This document shows, piece by piece, positions 41,581 to 51,636 of a stretch of DNA of 64,000 nt. This DNA comes from Pectobacterium actinidiae (GTDB lineage Bacteria > Pseudomonadota > Gammaproteobacteria > Enterobacterales > Enterobacteriaceae): assembly GCF_000803315.1 (NCBI RefSeq), contig NZ_JRMH01000001.1:3720001-3784000 (forward strand), written 5' to 3'. Position 1 is the stretch's first letter; the number at the start of each line of letters is the position of its first letter. The notes beneath the pieces are model-generated. The model was not told the DNA's origin, searched no databases, and saw only the letters and a list, made by a program, of their open reading frames with translations. A program made the position numbers and the translations under genes.

Positions 41581-42036
41581 ATGAGTTTAGATCGAGAAAT
41601 GATGATTAGTCCCGTAGAGCCGGAAGATTATGACCAATGGCTACCCTATTGGAAGAGTTATCAGGAATTCTATAAGGTGCAGCTTTCCGATGAGGTCACT
41701 GCAACCACCTGGAATCGCTTTTTTAACCCTGACATACCAGTATATTGCGCGGTAGCAAGAGACGGTTTACGCATTGTCGGTTTCGTACACTTTGTTTTTC
41801 ACGACTCTACACGGGGAATAAACCGTTATTGTTATCTGGAAGATCTTTTCGTTGATCCAACCACACGCGGAAAAAACATTGGCAAAAAACTGATTGAATA
41901 TGTGAGAGAAAAGGCTCAAGGAGAAAACGGCGATCGTCTGTATTGGCATACGCAGGAAACCAATAAAACAGCCCAGCGGCTTTATGATTGGGTAGCAGAA
42001 AAACCCGGCGTTATAGAATACAGAATGCCGCTTTAA
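41581..42036 (+). CDS. GNAT-family N-acetyltransferase
   Basis: The 151-residue protein has the GNAT fold: VEPEDYDQWLPYWKSYQEFY at the N terminus, YLEDLFVDPTTRGKNIGKKLIEYV for acetyl-CoA binding and WHTQETNKTAQRLYDWVAEKPGVIEYRM at the end. The substrate is unknown. ATG 41581 is preferred; further in-frame starts at 41566 and upstream are possible. It sits alone between the csc genes and the glycan locus. Confidence 0.8.
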   Translation: MSLDREMMISPVEPEDYDQWLPYWKSYQEFYKVQLSDEVTATTWNRFFNPDIPVYCAVARDGLRIVGFVHFVFHDSTRGINRYCYLEDLFVDPTTRGKNIGKKLIEYVREKAQGENGDRLYWHTQETNKTAQRLYDWVAEKPGVIEYRMPL

Positions 42037-42040
42037 CTGT

Positions 42041-42074
42041 AGTACTTATGCAGAAACTATAGTGCTTATGCAGA
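42041..42074 (+). repeat. Tandem 20-base repeat after the acetyltransferase gene
   Basis: AGTACTTATGCAGA (42041) and AGTGCTTATGCAGA (42061) recur with a 20-base period right after the stop codon. Purpose unknown. Confidence 0.5.
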
Positions 42075-42102
42075 GTGAAACCTCCCTGTAAATAACGCCC
42101 CT

Positions 42103-43140
42103 CTACCCCACCCGCCGCACCGATTCCCTGACCACCACCTGCCCAGCCAGTTCAGTACGCTGGGCAATGCCGAGCGCCTGAGTGGGCGTCATTTGCTGCG
42201 CTAGCAGCTGTAGCGCGGCACGGGCGATGGTCTCAAACGGCAGGTGCACTGTGGTGAGTGAAACCGGCAGCATGTCGAACGGCAGAATGTCGTCCATGCC
42301 CATCACGGATATATCCTCCGGCACGCGTAGCCCGTGCTGATACAGCGCGTCGATCACGCCGATGGCCTGATTGTCCGCCGCACAGAAAATCGCAGTAACA
42401 CCCAATCTGTCGGGGTTAGCCGTCAGCCAGCGCAGTAGCGCATCGCGTGCCGTACGAGGATGGAAATCCGGCAGTGACAGAATCAGATCCTCGTCCAGCG
42501 CAATGCCCGCCTGCGCGAGTGCATCACGATAGCCACGCTCGCGCTGTTTGATCGTCATGCGTGACGTCCAGGTCAAGTGCAGAATCCGCGTGTGACCTTG
42601 CTCGATCAGGTAACGCACTCCCGCCGCCGCCGCATAGTGGTTGGCAGGCGTGACGCTGCTCAGGCGCATGGAGGGATCTTCCCCGTTGATCAGCACCGCC
42701 GGAATACCGCTTTCTGCCACGGCGTTCAGCAGCGTCGGGTGATCGTCATTCACGATCAGAATACCGCTCTCTTTTCCGCCCTGAAGTTCACGCAGCAGTT
42801 GCTGTTCGTTAATGGTGTCGTGTTCCCCCAGAAACGGACGTAGCTGGATGTTACGTTGCAGACAGAGCGTTTTCAGGGCGTTAATCAGCGTTAGCGACAC
42901 CAGATTGTACTCACTTTCCAGCATCAGGTTGCGCGGCGTCGCCAGCAGGATGTGGCGCAACGGTTCCGTTTGCGCCACAGTCGTCTTGGCCACCTTGTGC
43001 AGCGGATAGCCCTGCTCGGTCGCAATCGCCATGATGTGCTGCCTGACCTTGGCGCTGATCGGCGCCGTCCCATTCAGCGCACGAGAAACCGTGCTGATGG
43101 AAACTCCCGCGCGGTCAGCAATATCCTTGAGTGTCGCCAT
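42103..43140 (-). CDS. LacI-family regulator of the glycan locus
   Basis: The 345 residues begin ATLKDIADRAGVSISTVSRALNGTAPISAKVRQHIM, a LacI headpiece, followed by a periplasmic-binding-like sensor domain (GILIVNDDHP, AIFCAADNQAIGVIDAL, PEDISVMGMDDI). The ATG overlaps the stop of the permease gene before it by one base (TAATG), so it is the last gene of the transporter operon. The likely operators are the two ATGCAAATTTGCAT palindromes in the divergent promoter region at 50.0-50.2 kb. The inducer should be a product of the imported sugar. Confidence 0.88.
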   Translation of the reverse strand: MATLKDIADRAGVSISTVSRALNGTAPISAKVRQHIMAIATEQGYPLHKVAKTTVAQTEPLRHILLATPRNLMLESEYNLVSLTLINALKTLCLQRNIQLRPFLGEHDTINEQQLLRELQGGKESGILIVNDDHPTLLNAVAESGIPAVLINGEDPSMRLSSVTPANHYAAAAGVRYLIEQGHTRILHLTWTSRMTIKQRERGYRDALAQAGIALDEDLILSLPDFHPRTARDALLRWLTANPDRLGVTAIFCAADNQAIGVIDALYQHGLRVPEDISVMGMDDILPFDMLPVSLTTVHLPFETIARAALQLLAQQMTPTQALGIAQRTELAGQVVVRESVRRVG

Positions 43141-44192
43141 TATTTCATCCCCGTGTTGGCAATCCCCGTCGTGATGTATTTTTGCAGGAAGACGAACACC
43201 GCCGTCACCGGCAGAAGCGAGAGCATCGTCATCGCCAGTATATAGTGCCACTGCACCGAGAACTGCCCCTGAAACGCATTCAGGCCAATTTGCAGCGTAA
43301 AATTATCCTGGCTGGAGAGGACGATCAGCGGCCAGAGGAAGTCGTTCCAACGCCAGATCACCGAGAAGATCGCCAGCACCGCCAGCGCGGGTGCGGTCAG
43401 CGGTAGGATGATCTTCCAGTAAATACGGAACTCGCTGGCGGCATCAATGCGCGCTGCCTCGATCAGCTCATCGGGGATCGTCAGCATATATTGTCGCAGC
43501 AGGAACACACCGGTCGGCGTCGCCACCGTGGGAATAATCACGCCCCATAGGTTATCGCCCATGTTCAGGCCAATCACCACCAGAAACGTCGGCACCATCA
43601 CCACCGACAGCGGAATCATCATGGTGGAAAGGAACAAAGTCAGCACCGTGGCGCGCCCACGAAACTCGTATTTCGACAGCGCAAACGCCGCCATCGAACT
43701 GAGCAACAGGGTTAAAAGCGTCGCCATCACCGTCACGAATACGGTGTTCTTCAGGTAGGTGGCAAAGTGAAACTTCGTTATCGGCGTCGTGTAATTCTCC
43801 GTCTCCAGATGCAACGCCTTCATTGGCACCAGATCTTTGGTCGACACACGCACCACCTCGCTCGGCGCATCCGGGTTCACCAACTGCGCAATCAGCCCGA
43901 TGCGACGCACCAGCGCCATCGTTTTCGCTTCGCCGTCTTCCTGCTTAACCTGCCACAGCTCCAGCGGCTTCGGGTACTCCGGCAGCGTGATGGTATCCGC
44001 CGCCTGCGGCAGAAAACTCGGTGGAAAGCGATTGATCTCCGCAGGCGTTTTGAACGACGACATCGCCGCCCACATCACCGGAATCATCACCAGCAGCGTC
44101 CCCACCACCAGCCAGACCCAGCTCATGATATCCGTAATATGGATGCGTCCCGGATGACGGGTGCGGGTGAGAAATGCGATTATTTTCATCAT
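43140..44192 (-). CDS. Sugar ABC transporter permease (MalG-like)
   Basis: The 350-residue inner-membrane protein has one N-terminal helix, an unusually long extracytoplasmic segment of about 110 residues with charged blocks (DTITLPEYPKPLELWQVKQ), then five helices with the EAA loop EAARIDAASEFRIYWKIILPLTAP that contacts the ATPase. This is a CUT1-type permease for oligosaccharides. It starts eight bases after the partner permease gene ends. Confidence 0.88.
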   Translation of the reverse strand: MMKIIAFLTRTRHPGRIHITDIMSWVWLVVGTLLVMIPVMWAAMSSFKTPAEINRFPPSFLPQAADTITLPEYPKPLELWQVKQEDGEAKTMALVRRIGLIAQLVNPDAPSEVVRVSTKDLVPMKALHLETENYTTPITKFHFATYLKNTVFVTVMATLLTLLLSSMAAFALSKYEFRGRATVLTLFLSTMMIPLSVVMVPTFLVVIGLNMGDNLWGVIIPTVATPTGVFLLRQYMLTIPDELIEAARIDAASEFRIYWKIILPLTAPALAVLAIFSVIWRWNDFLWPLIVLSSQDNFTLQIGLNAFQGQFSVQWHYILAMTMLSLLPVTAVFVFLQKYITTGIANTGMK

Positions 44193-44200
44193 GGCTCCCG

Positions 44201-45199
44201 TTATTTTTTCCCTTCCAGCCGACGCGTCAGCAGGAACTGCAATGCCGTCAGAATCATCAGCACCACGCCCATCAACACCGACGCTGCCGAAGCCAGCCCG
44301 TAAAGCGAGGCATTTGACGAGAAGGCGGTCTGGTAGATGTACTGCACGATAAAGCTGTTGGCCGTGCCGGGGCCGCCGCCGTTGGTCAGCACCCAGGCTT
44401 CATCAAAGATCTGCACGCTGTTGATGGTCAGCAGAATCACCACCACCAGAATATTCGGTGCCAGCAGCGGCAACGTCAGGCGATAAAAGCCCCGCCAGCG
44501 CGAGGTGCCGTCCACCGCCGCCGCCTCGTAAATATCACGCGGAATGGCCTGCAACCCAGCCAGCAGGATCAGGGTATAAAATCCAACGTGAAACCAGACG
44601 GAGACAAACACCACCCAGAAGCGCGAAAACGTCGGATCGAGCAGGAAGGTAATCGGCTGCCCGCCCAGCGACGACAGCACCAGATTCAGCAGGCCGTTGC
44701 GGTTCAGGAACCACTGCCAGATCAGACCAACGACCACCGGCGACAACAGTACCGGATAGAAGAACATGGCGCGGAAAAAGCCACGGGCGATAATCTTGCG
44801 GTTGAGGATCAGTGCCGTCACAAGCGCCACCAGCAGCGTACAGAGCACGTTGAAAAAGGTGAACGACACCGTGTTGTAGACGCCGGTCCAGAACAGATCC
44901 TGCTCACAGCTGGATGGCTCGGCGTAGTTGCCACAGCTCAGCAGCGTGGAAAAGTTATCTACGCCGACGTAGGGGCGTTCCCACAGCAGAATATTGGTGC
45001 CGCCGGTAAAGGCATAGCACACCGCCAGCAGAATCGGAATAAAGACAAAAACGGCGAACAGCAGCATATTCGGCGCGATAAAAAACCACGGCATCACTTT
45101 GCGGCCACCGAGTTTTTGTAGCAGATTCACCGCTTTTTCCACTGGCGTCACCAGCTTATCGATCAGCGATCCTGCGGGCAGTAAGGCAATCTTTTTCAT
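44201..45199 (-). CDS. Sugar ABC transporter permease (MalF-like)
   Basis: The 332-residue CUT1 permease has six helices after a cytoplasmic N terminus and the EAA loop YEAAAVDGTSRWRGFYRLTLPLLAP. A cysteine pair (SCGNYAEPSSC) lies in the first extracytoplasmic loop. The ATG at 45199 follows GAGAGGACGAC; the longer frame overlaps the ATPase gene. It forms the channel with the product of 43140-44192. Confidence 0.88.
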   Translation of the reverse strand: MKKIALLPAGSLIDKLVTPVEKAVNLLQKLGGRKVMPWFFIAPNMLLFAVFVFIPILLAVCYAFTGGTNILLWERPYVGVDNFSTLLSCGNYAEPSSCEQDLFWTGVYNTVSFTFFNVLCTLLVALVTALILNRKIIARGFFRAMFFYPVLLSPVVVGLIWQWFLNRNGLLNLVLSSLGGQPITFLLDPTFSRFWVVFVSVWFHVGFYTLILLAGLQAIPRDIYEAAAVDGTSRWRGFYRLTLPLLAPNILVVVILLTINSVQIFDEAWVLTNGGGPGTANSFIVQYIYQTAFSSNASLYGLASAASVLMGVVLMILTALQFLLTRRLEGKK

Positions 45200-45222
45200 G
45201 TCGTCCTCTCCCGTCGCGATAG

Positions 45223-46314
45223 TTAGTGCTCGGTACAACGCGGCAATGTGTCATCCGTTTTGCCATCGAACAGATGGCAGTACGTTGGCGGGAAGCGGAC
45301 GAACACCGATTCACCTGCGGCGAACTCGCGGTGCTGCGCCAGATGGACGATCATCTCATCGTCAATACCGCCCATTCGCCCGTAGATAAAGGTTTCATGC
45401 CCCATCATTTCGCAGCGATCGACGCACAGCGCGATCCCCTCGCCTTCCCCCACCAGTTCACAATGTGAAGGGCGAATGCCGAGCGTCACCGCTTGCCCGA
45501 CGGTACCGATAAACGGCAGCACCAGACGGTTACCGGATGGGCATTGCACCTCGACGCCATCCGCGCAGGTGGTGACAATCTGCGCCGGGAACATATTCAT
45601 GCGCGGTGAGCCGATGAAGCCCGCGACAAATTTGTTTTTCGGCCGATTGAACAGCTCCAGCGGTGTGCCAACCTGCTCGATGCGACCCGCGTTCAGTACC
45701 ACAATGCGCTGCGCCATCGTCATCGCTTCGACCTGATCGTGAGTCACGTAAATCATGGTGGTACGCAGTTTCTGGTGTAGGCGGGACAGCTCGCCGCGCG
45801 TCTGTACACGCAGCTTGGCATCCAGATTGGAGAGCGGTTCATCAAACAGGAACAGGTCGGGTTCACGCACGATCGCGCGCCCAATCGCCACGCGCTGCTG
45901 CTGCCCACCCGACAGCGCACGCGGTCGGCGATCCAGATACGGTTCCAGCCCCAGCATGCGGGCGGCCTCATCAATACGACGGATGATTTCGTCTTTCGGA
46001 AAGTGCAGGTTTTCCAGCCCGAACGCGAGGTTCTTGCGCACCGAGAGGTGCGGATAGAGCGCGTAAGACTGGAACACCATCGCAATTTTGCGTTCCGCTG
46101 GGGTGAGATCGTTCACCTTGCGGTTATCGATCCACAGCTCGCCGTTGCTGATCTCCTCCAGCCCGGCAATCATGCGCAGCAACGTGGATTTTCCACAGCC
46201 CGAGGGGCCGACAAAGACCATGAACTCACCGTCATGAATCGTTAAGTCCACACCTTTGATAATGCTCACCGCACCATAATTTTTGTGGACGTTTTTTAGT
46301 TCCAGACTCGCCAT
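45223..46314 (-). CDS. Sugar ABC transporter ATPase (MsmK/UgpC type)
   Basis: The 363 residues contain Walker [14 protein letters not shown], the [36 protein letters not shown] signature and Walker [12 protein letters not shown], and a C-terminal TOBE regulatory domain ([24 protein letters not shown]). It energises the two CUT1 permeases. It begins two bases after the GH88/105 gene ends. Confidence 0.93.
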   Translation of the reverse strand: MASLELKNVHKNYGAVSIIKGVDLTIHDGEFMVFVGPSGCGKSTLLRMIAGLEEISNGELWIDNRKVNDLTPAERKIAMVFQSYALYPHLSVRKNLAFGLENLHFPKDEIIRRIDEAARMLGLEPYLDRRPRALSGGQQQRVAIGRAIVREPDLFLFDEPLSNLDAKLRVQTRGELSRLHQKLRTTMIYVTHDQVEAMTMAQRIVVLNAGRIEQVGTPLELFNRPKNKFVAGFIGSPRMNMFPAQIVTTCADGVEVQCPSGNRLVLPFIGTVGQAVTLGIRPSHCELVGEGEGIALCVDRCEMMGHETFIYGRMGGIDDEMIVHLAQHREFAAGESVFVRFPPTYCHLFDGKTDDTLPRCTEH

Positions 46315-46316
46315 TG

Positions 46317-47423
46317 TCAGCCCTCGCAAACAGAATCTAACTGTGCCAATAACATCAGCATGACCAGCGCCTGCCCGTAAGGCACGGCGACATTGGGAAT
46401 ATCGCGATAGAACTGTAAGTCGTGTCCCATCGCTGTGCCGTCCGAGACACCTTGCACCACACCCTGCGCGTCAATCTGCGCCACCACGGCGGCATAGCCT
46501 TTTTCCAACACGTCCTGCGGGAAATCGCACAGCATCCCCAGCCGCCGCGCCGTCAGAATCCCGGCGATAAATCCGGCACTGGCGGAGGTTTCCAGCGGTG
46601 AATCCGGGTCATCCAGCAGCGTATGCCACAGGCCGGAATCATGCTGACAGCGCGCCAGCGTGGTCGTTTGCTGTTCCAGAATCGCTTCCAGCGTGCGCAG
46701 TACCGGCGCAGAAAGCTGATCTTCCGCCAGCACCCGCATTTCCGGCAGCACCAGCGTGATCCAGGCGTTGCCGCGCCCCCAGAACGCATTGGCATAGTGA
46801 TGGCGGCCAACGAACGTCCAGCCGTGATACCACAGGCCACTGCGCACATCGGCCAGATAGCGTGCGTGCGTAACGAGCTGGTACTCCGCCTCTTCGATCA
46901 AATCGCGACGAGAGAGCAATTTCCCCGCAACCACCAGAAACAGACCGGCCATAAACAGCGTGTCATCCCACAGTTGCCCGGTGTTAGGCCGTTCTTTCAC
47001 CGTGTGCTGGAAGCCGCCATCTTCGGTTTTTGGCAGCGAGTGCAGCAACCAGTCCGCCCAATCACTCACGGTGTCACGCCACTGCGCGCGCGCATCCGGT
47101 TTGTCCTGACACAGCAAGGCCAGCACCAGCATTGGGGCTGTCGAATTGATCTGACGCGGCGGTAACCCGGCATCCAGCTTTTGCTGATACCAGTTCGCCA
47201 GCGTCGTCAGCATGGTGTCATCCTGCGTCAGATGCGCCAGTTTCCAGAAGCCGTACAGCCCGACGCCGACTTCCCAATCCCACTCTTCAAATTGAATCGT
47301 CAGTCCGGCATCCGGTACGTCATCCTGCGTTACGCTGTCGATCGCCTTCAGGCGGCAAAATGCCCGCGCTACCTGCGCCAGCAGCGCTGCGGTTTGTTGT
47401 CGGTTAAGTGAACCTGTCTGCAT
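46317..47423 (-). CDS. Unsaturated glycuronyl hydrolase (GH88/GH105 type)
   Basis: The 368-residue protein has the (alpha/alpha)6-barrel features of unsaturated uronyl hydrolases: [35 protein letters not shown] with a likely catalytic aspartate, and [22 protein letters not shown]. There is no signal peptide, so it would act in the cytoplasm on imported oligosaccharides with a 4,5-unsaturated uronic end made by a polysaccharide lyase. ATG 47423 lies one base after the preceding stop; the longer frame has no support. GH105 (YteR-like, rhamnogalacturonan) and GH88 (glycosaminoglycan-type) cannot be separated by eye. Confidence 0.78.
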   Translation of the reverse strand: MQTGSLNRQQTAALLAQVARAFCRLKAIDSVTQDDVPDAGLTIQFEEWDWEVGVGLYGFWKLAHLTQDDTMLTTLANWYQQKLDAGLPPRQINSTAPMLVLALLCQDKPDARAQWRDTVSDWADWLLHSLPKTEDGGFQHTVKERPNTGQLWDDTLFMAGLFLVVAGKLLSRRDLIEEAEYQLVTHARYLADVRSGLWYHGWTFVGRHHYANAFWGRGNAWITLVLPEMRVLAEDQLSAPVLRTLEAILEQQTTTLARCQHDSGLWHTLLDDPDSPLETSASAGFIAGILTARRLGMLCDFPQDVLEKGYAAVVAQIDAQGVVQGVSDGTAMGHDLQFYRDIPNVAVPYGQALVMLMLLAQLDSVCEG

Positions 47424-47424
47424 G

Positions 47425-49887
47425 TCATGGGTTTCCTGTGTTGAACTGCGGGACGACCGGGACATCGTCGGGGAAGACGAAAGGCTGCTGCGCCACACTG
47501 AACCCTGCCTGGTGGCTAAAGGCCAGTTCGCCATAGTCGGGATCGTCGATACTTAAGCCATCGCTATCTTGCACCAGGGAACGCCCTCGGAAGCGGGCTG
47601 CGAACGCGGCAAATCCCTCTGCACCATCGCCGCTGTCCACGGCAACGAACCAGACGTTCTGCTCGCCATACGCTCGCAGTTCGCCTTCCGCCTGCTGGCC
47701 TGCGGTCGCAAACGGCTGCAATCCGGCGGGATTATGGAAGGCGGCATAGCCGTTGCCGCCGCGCGCAAAGCACCAGACGTCTTCAACGATGACCTCATCC
47801 AGCACGGTTTGTGGCAGATAAAGGTGCGTCCACGGTCGGACATCCTGTTGCAGATCGAACACCATCAGCGCACGATTACGATGTTGCATCAGGTGCGGCA
47901 AACGTCCGTTCCCCGCCCAGTAAGACGGACGGTGCACGCCGTCAGGACGATCTTCGCCGGGGTGATTCACCCACAGGCGAGCGGCATAGTGCGTGCCCAG
48001 CCGCACATCCAGCAGATGCTGCTGATGCCCTGGGCTGCCAGGGTGATGATCGAAAACGGAAGAAAAGGCGACGTCGCGCTGCTTCCAGGCGATGATACGG
48101 GCGCTGCGGTTCAACCCCTGCACCCAGCGTGCCTCCGCACCGTGCGGTAGTGAACAGTGCGCGATCCGATCTGTCGCTTCCGGCGGCTGGTAGTCGCTCA
48201 GACACAGCAGCGGCAGCGCGGCACAGTGCGGAATCAACCAGCCCTCGCCCCACATCAGCGCACACAGGCCGGACAGCTCCGTCAACATGCCGGAACGTAA
48301 TTCTTTATCGTAGGCACGTCCCATCGTGCCAACCGCAACGCCGTTCTGATGCACCCACGCCGTCATCAGCATGATGCGGTCAATCACCACGCGGGATTTT
48401 TCGCGCAGATCGGCATCCTGCGCCAGTTCATACAGCGCCACTAGACCAATCAGATCGATGGGGTAATAGGCCGCCGAATTCCACTCCACCAGCCCGTGCT
48501 CCAGAATGGAATCAAACCAGCGCGTCAGGCGTTCGTGAGCTATCGTCTTCTGCTCCAGCCCGCGACGGCCGCTGCACGGGAAGGTGTCATCGGGGAAGTT
48601 CTGTCCGGCAAGATACTGTGCGACGTGGAAGCACAGGCAATGGTTTTCACTCCAGAACCACATGGTGTCGTTGCCCGGCTCATCAATCCAGTAGCGGAAG
48701 CCGAGAATCGCGCTGCGCACGCGCCGCCAGTCCTGCGGCGGTAACGCTTGCCCCTGATAGCGCTGCCACAGCCAAATCAGCGGCACCAGTTGGAAATCCG
48801 CGCAGTCTTCGCGGCGGCTGATTTTCTGCAATGCGCTGTTGAGAATCGTCGCCGCGGCATCATAGCCCTCGCCGGTATCGACAATCGCCAGCAGCCGACC
48901 GAGGCGCTCAAAACCGTGCAGCGCGGTATGCCGCAGTACGGCTTCACGCCGTGCCGCCAATGTCGGCAGCACTGGCATCGTTTGCTCAGGTAAGCGACCA
49001 AAGCTGAGGGTGCGCGTCAGCGTGATGCCGTTACAGGTCGCGGCACAGACCAGATCGTAGTAGCCAACCAAGACATCGGGTAAATCCACCTGCCAGCCCA
49101 GATTGCCGGCAGGCAGCGTCTGTTGCTGCTGCCACGCAGGGACGGACTCGTTAACGTTGCCAATCAAACGATGCGCCATCGTCACGGATGCCGGTAGCGG
49201 CTGCGTACTGTTCAATACCAGCACGGGCGGTTGGATCAGGTTATTCGCCAGCGTCAGCCCGTTCACCCAGCTATCCAGCGCTTTTAGCGATTCACTGAAC
49301 GCCTGATTGTCGTCAAGCTGCCAGAAGAGCGCGTCTTCTCCCTGATAGCACAGGCTAAACAGATAATCGGTATCGCGCTCGCACAGCTCTTCACTGTGCA
49401 CCACCAAGGTGTTCAGTCCCGCTCTCAACGGCAGTGCGATAACACAGGTTTGTTCGGTGTTGCGGGTAAAAGGCGTAAATCGGGTAACCTGTTCGCCGTT
49501 CAGCCACAGCGTGACGCCACCACAGGTACTGAGCGTAAACGGCGCCGTCTGCGCACGGTCACTGTGGATCACACAGCGAGCAAAGCGCTGAACGTGAACC
49601 GGACACGGCCAGAAATCGCTGAAATTCACACTGCGGCTTTCATCGCCGCCGCTCCACATCAGCGGGAAATGAAGATCTTCGGGTAACGTCACCTCGCGTT
49701 TTGCCTCTTCCTGCAAAAAGCGCACACGGCAGGGTAAAACACCGACATCGACAAAACCGTTAATAAAACGGTAATTCACCTTATCCGGCAGCGTATCCGG
49801 CTCGGCGAAATAACGTTTTTCCGTCAGTTCAGTCATCAGAAACCGATTAATGACGCCGTTCTTCTTTAATTTCCAACCGATATTCAT
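47425..49887 (-). CDS. Large unrecognised glycan-active protein
   Basis: The function is not recognised. The 820-residue protein has no signal peptide. Residues about 60-180 look like a beta-sandwich sugar-binding domain (TLSTCGGVTLWLNGEQV, LRAGLNTLVVHSEEL). Residues about 300-560 look like a helical toroid, with MWFWSENHCLCFHVAQYLAG and EWNSAAYYPIDLIGLVALYELA; the asparagine-histidine pair and tyrosines recall polysaccharide lyases and related hydrolases. A beta-rich C terminus follows. As first gene of the operon with a GH88/105 enzyme and an oligosaccharide transporter, it is probably a cytoplasmic lyase or glycosidase acting on the imported sugar. GGGAT precedes the ATG. Confidence 0.6.
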   Translation of the reverse strand: MNIGWKLKKNGVINRFLMTELTEKRYFAEPDTLPDKVNYRFINGFVDVGVLPCRVRFLQEEAKREVTLPEDLHFPLMWSGGDESRSVNFSDFWPCPVHVQRFARCVIHSDRAQTAPFTLSTCGGVTLWLNGEQVTRFTPFTRNTEQTCVIALPLRAGLNTLVVHSEELCERDTDYLFSLCYQGEDALFWQLDDNQAFSESLKALDSWVNGLTLANNLIQPPVLVLNSTQPLPASVTMAHRLIGNVNESVPAWQQQQTLPAGNLGWQVDLPDVLVGYYDLVCAATCNGITLTRTLSFGRLPEQTMPVLPTLAARREAVLRHTALHGFERLGRLLAIVDTGEGYDAAATILNSALQKISRREDCADFQLVPLIWLWQRYQGQALPPQDWRRVRSAILGFRYWIDEPGNDTMWFWSENHCLCFHVAQYLAGQNFPDDTFPCSGRRGLEQKTIAHERLTRWFDSILEHGLVEWNSAAYYPIDLIGLVALYELAQDADLREKSRVVIDRIMLMTAWVHQNGVAVGTMGRAYDKELRSGMLTELSGLCALMWGEGWLIPHCAALPLLCLSDYQPPEATDRIAHCSLPHGAEARWVQGLNRSARIIAWKQRDVAFSSVFDHHPGSPGHQQHLLDVRLGTHYAARLWVNHPGEDRPDGVHRPSYWAGNGRLPHLMQHRNRALMVFDLQQDVRPWTHLYLPQTVLDEVIVEDVWCFARGGNGYAAFHNPAGLQPFATAGQQAEGELRAYGEQNVWFVAVDSGDGAEGFAAFAARFRGRSLVQDSDGLSIDDPDYGELAFSHQAGFSVAQQPFVFPDDVPVVPQFNTGNP

Positions 49888-50020
49888 ACGATATCCCGTT
49901 TACAGCTTTGACAAATAAAATAACGAAAATGTATGACTGCACTTATTTCACTCTCGCGGTGCATACGATGCCAATATTTAGAGCATCGAAATATTTCCGC
50001 ACCGTAATATCGCAATCAGA

Positions 50021-50034
50021 ATGCAAATTTGCAT
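50021..50034. promoter_or_regulatory. LacI-type operator, left copy
   Basis: ATGCAAATTTGCAT is a perfect palindrome 134 bases upstream of the minus-strand operon. An identical copy lies at 50217-50230. Both are the expected binding sites for the LacI-family regulator at 42.1-43.1 kb. Confidence 0.7.
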
Positions 50035-50100
50035 AAAATCAGTGTTTGCATTCATTTATTGACATTTCGCATTAATAAATAAGATTCTCATATTTATATA

Positions 50101-50116
50101 TGTGATTAATATCACA
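50101..50116. promoter_or_regulatory. CRP site in the divergent promoter region
   Basis: TGTGATTAATATCACA matches the CRP consensus TGTGA-N6-TCACA perfectly. It lies midway between the two LacI-type operators and could activate both operons when preferred sugars are absent. Confidence 0.8.
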
Positions 50117-50216
50117 AAAATGCTTTATTTAAACCAACATTTAAAATATCTTTAACCTGCTTCACATAAATCAGTCAGGGTTCTGTCCATGATTGCACAA
50201 TGAAAATGGCAAATTA

Positions 50217-50230
50217 ATGCAAATTTGCAT
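50217..50230. promoter_or_regulatory. LacI-type operator, right copy
   Basis: A second perfect ATGCAAATTTGCAT, about 100 bases before the binding-protein gene. The 441-base divergent region is otherwise AT-rich and contains no gene. Confidence 0.7.
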
Positions 50231-50328
50231 TAACCAGAACACAGAATAAATGTCAGGAATAAAATAAGCCTATTGCCAATAGCCAGGGTATTTCATACAT
50301 AAATCAAACCTATGATGTGGAGATGTTT

Positions 50329-51636
50329 ATGATACGTCCCAACACCGCGTTATTTTTTTCCGCCCTTGCACTGGGGTTATTCAGCAACAGCGCGTTAGCC
50401 GCCAAAACGCAAATAACATTTTTATATAGTGACGACGATCCCGAATTAGTGCATTTCATGGAACAGAAAGTGAAAGCTTTCTCCCAGAGCAATGCGCGCA
50501 TTGATGTGAATTTTGTCAGCACTGGCTATAACGCGCTGCAAACACAATTACCGATGCAGCTGGCGGCGGGCTTAGGCCCCGATATTGCTAAAACCACGCA
50601 AATGGGGCTGCTCGGCTATACGCTGGATTTGCGCCCCTACCTGAAAGATCCCGCCGCCTTTGAGAAACGCTACAGCGCGGGTATCGAAAAGATTATGCGC
50701 GTGAAAGGCGTGCATAAAGCGGATGCGCTACCGGGCTTTGTCGCCTCCTGGACCGCCGATCTGCCATTTATTAACGTGACGCTGTTTGAGCAGGCGGGCG
50801 TTCCGCTCCCCCAATCGGGCTACACGATTGATGATTTGATGAAAGCCTCGAAGCTGGTCGCGGAAAAAACCGGCGTGCATATCCCCTTCACCATCGACCG
50901 CAGCGGCTTTCGTTTCTCTGGCCCAGCCTACTCTTACGGGGCACGCTACGATAAAGACGGGCTGATCAACTTTCCGGACGCGGCAGCACAGCAGTGGATT
51001 AAAGATCTGAAACGCTGGTCGGATGAAGGCGTGTTCCCGCGTGAAATGTGGGGCGCAGCGGGCGGCGGTCAGTACAAGAGCATGGCGGACGATTTCGTGA
51101 ACGGTAACATCGTGACCTACTTCTCCGGCAACTGGCTGTTGAACCAATTCAGTAAGCAGATTGGCGACGGCTTTGACTGGAAAGTGCTGCCCGCACCTTG
51201 CAAAGAGAAGTGTATTTCGATGGGCGGCGCGACCTTTATCATGCCGTTCACCACCACCAAACACCCACAGGAAGTCGCCGAATTCATGGAGTGGCTGGGC
51301 AGCGAGCCGCTACAGCGTGAGATCGCCGAACGTTTCAATATCATCGTCGGTGCGGATATTAGCGATCTGCACTACCAGACCAAAGATAAGCACGTGATCG
51401 ACGGTCTGAACACCGCGCGTGAGGAGATCAAAAAGATCCCGTCTTATGTCTTCGATTGGGAACGTATGGAAAGTCTGGGCGCGAACGAACTGTACCCCAT
51501 CATCCTGACGCGCTTTACCCAATATCTGAACGATCAGGTGTCGTTTGATGAGTATCTGCGCCTGACGTCAAACGATGTGAAGCGCCTCAACGAAACGATC
51601 GCGACCAATCAACAACAGCGGAAAAACGCACCGTGA
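50329..51636 (+). CDS. Sugar ABC transporter periplasmic binding protein
   Basis: The 435-residue protein starts with a signal peptide (FFSALALGLFSNSALA, cleaved before AKTQI) and has the family 1 sugar-binding fold: QITFLYSDDDPE, LPMQLAAGLGPDIAKTTQMGL, YFSGNWLLNQFSKQ and GGATFIMPFTTTKHPQEVAEFMEWL. It should deliver an oligosaccharide to the divergently encoded permeases. The ATG at 50329 is preferred because GGAG stands six bases before it; in-frame GTG 50317 and ATG 50323 are alternatives. It is the first gene of the plus-strand operon. Confidence 0.9.
   Translation: MIRPNTALFFSALALGLFSNSALAAKTQITFLYSDDDPELVHFMEQKVKAFSQSNARIDVNFVSTGYNALQTQLPMQLAAGLGPDIAKTTQMGLLGYTLDLRPYLKDPAAFEKRYSAGIEKIMRVKGVHKADALPGFVASWTADLPFINVTLFEQAGVPLPQSGYTIDDLMKASKLVAEKTGVHIPFTIDRSGFRFSGPAYSYGARYDKDGLINFPDAAAQQWIKDLKRWSDEGVFPREMWGAAGGGQYKSMADDFVNGNIVTYFSGNWLLNQFSKQIGDGFDWKVLPAPCKEKCISMGGATFIMPFTTTKHPQEVAEFMEWLGSEPLQREIAERFNIIVGADISDLHYQTKDKHVIDGLNTAREEIKKIPSYVFDWERMESLGANELYPIILTRFTQYLNDQVSFDEYLRLTSNDVKRLNETIATNQQQRKNAP

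Noticed and set aside
44588-45121. 177-codon plus-strand frame opposite the MalF-like permease
   Set aside because: Its basic, glutamine-rich composition is the mirror of a membrane protein gene; the permease on the minus strand is well supported.
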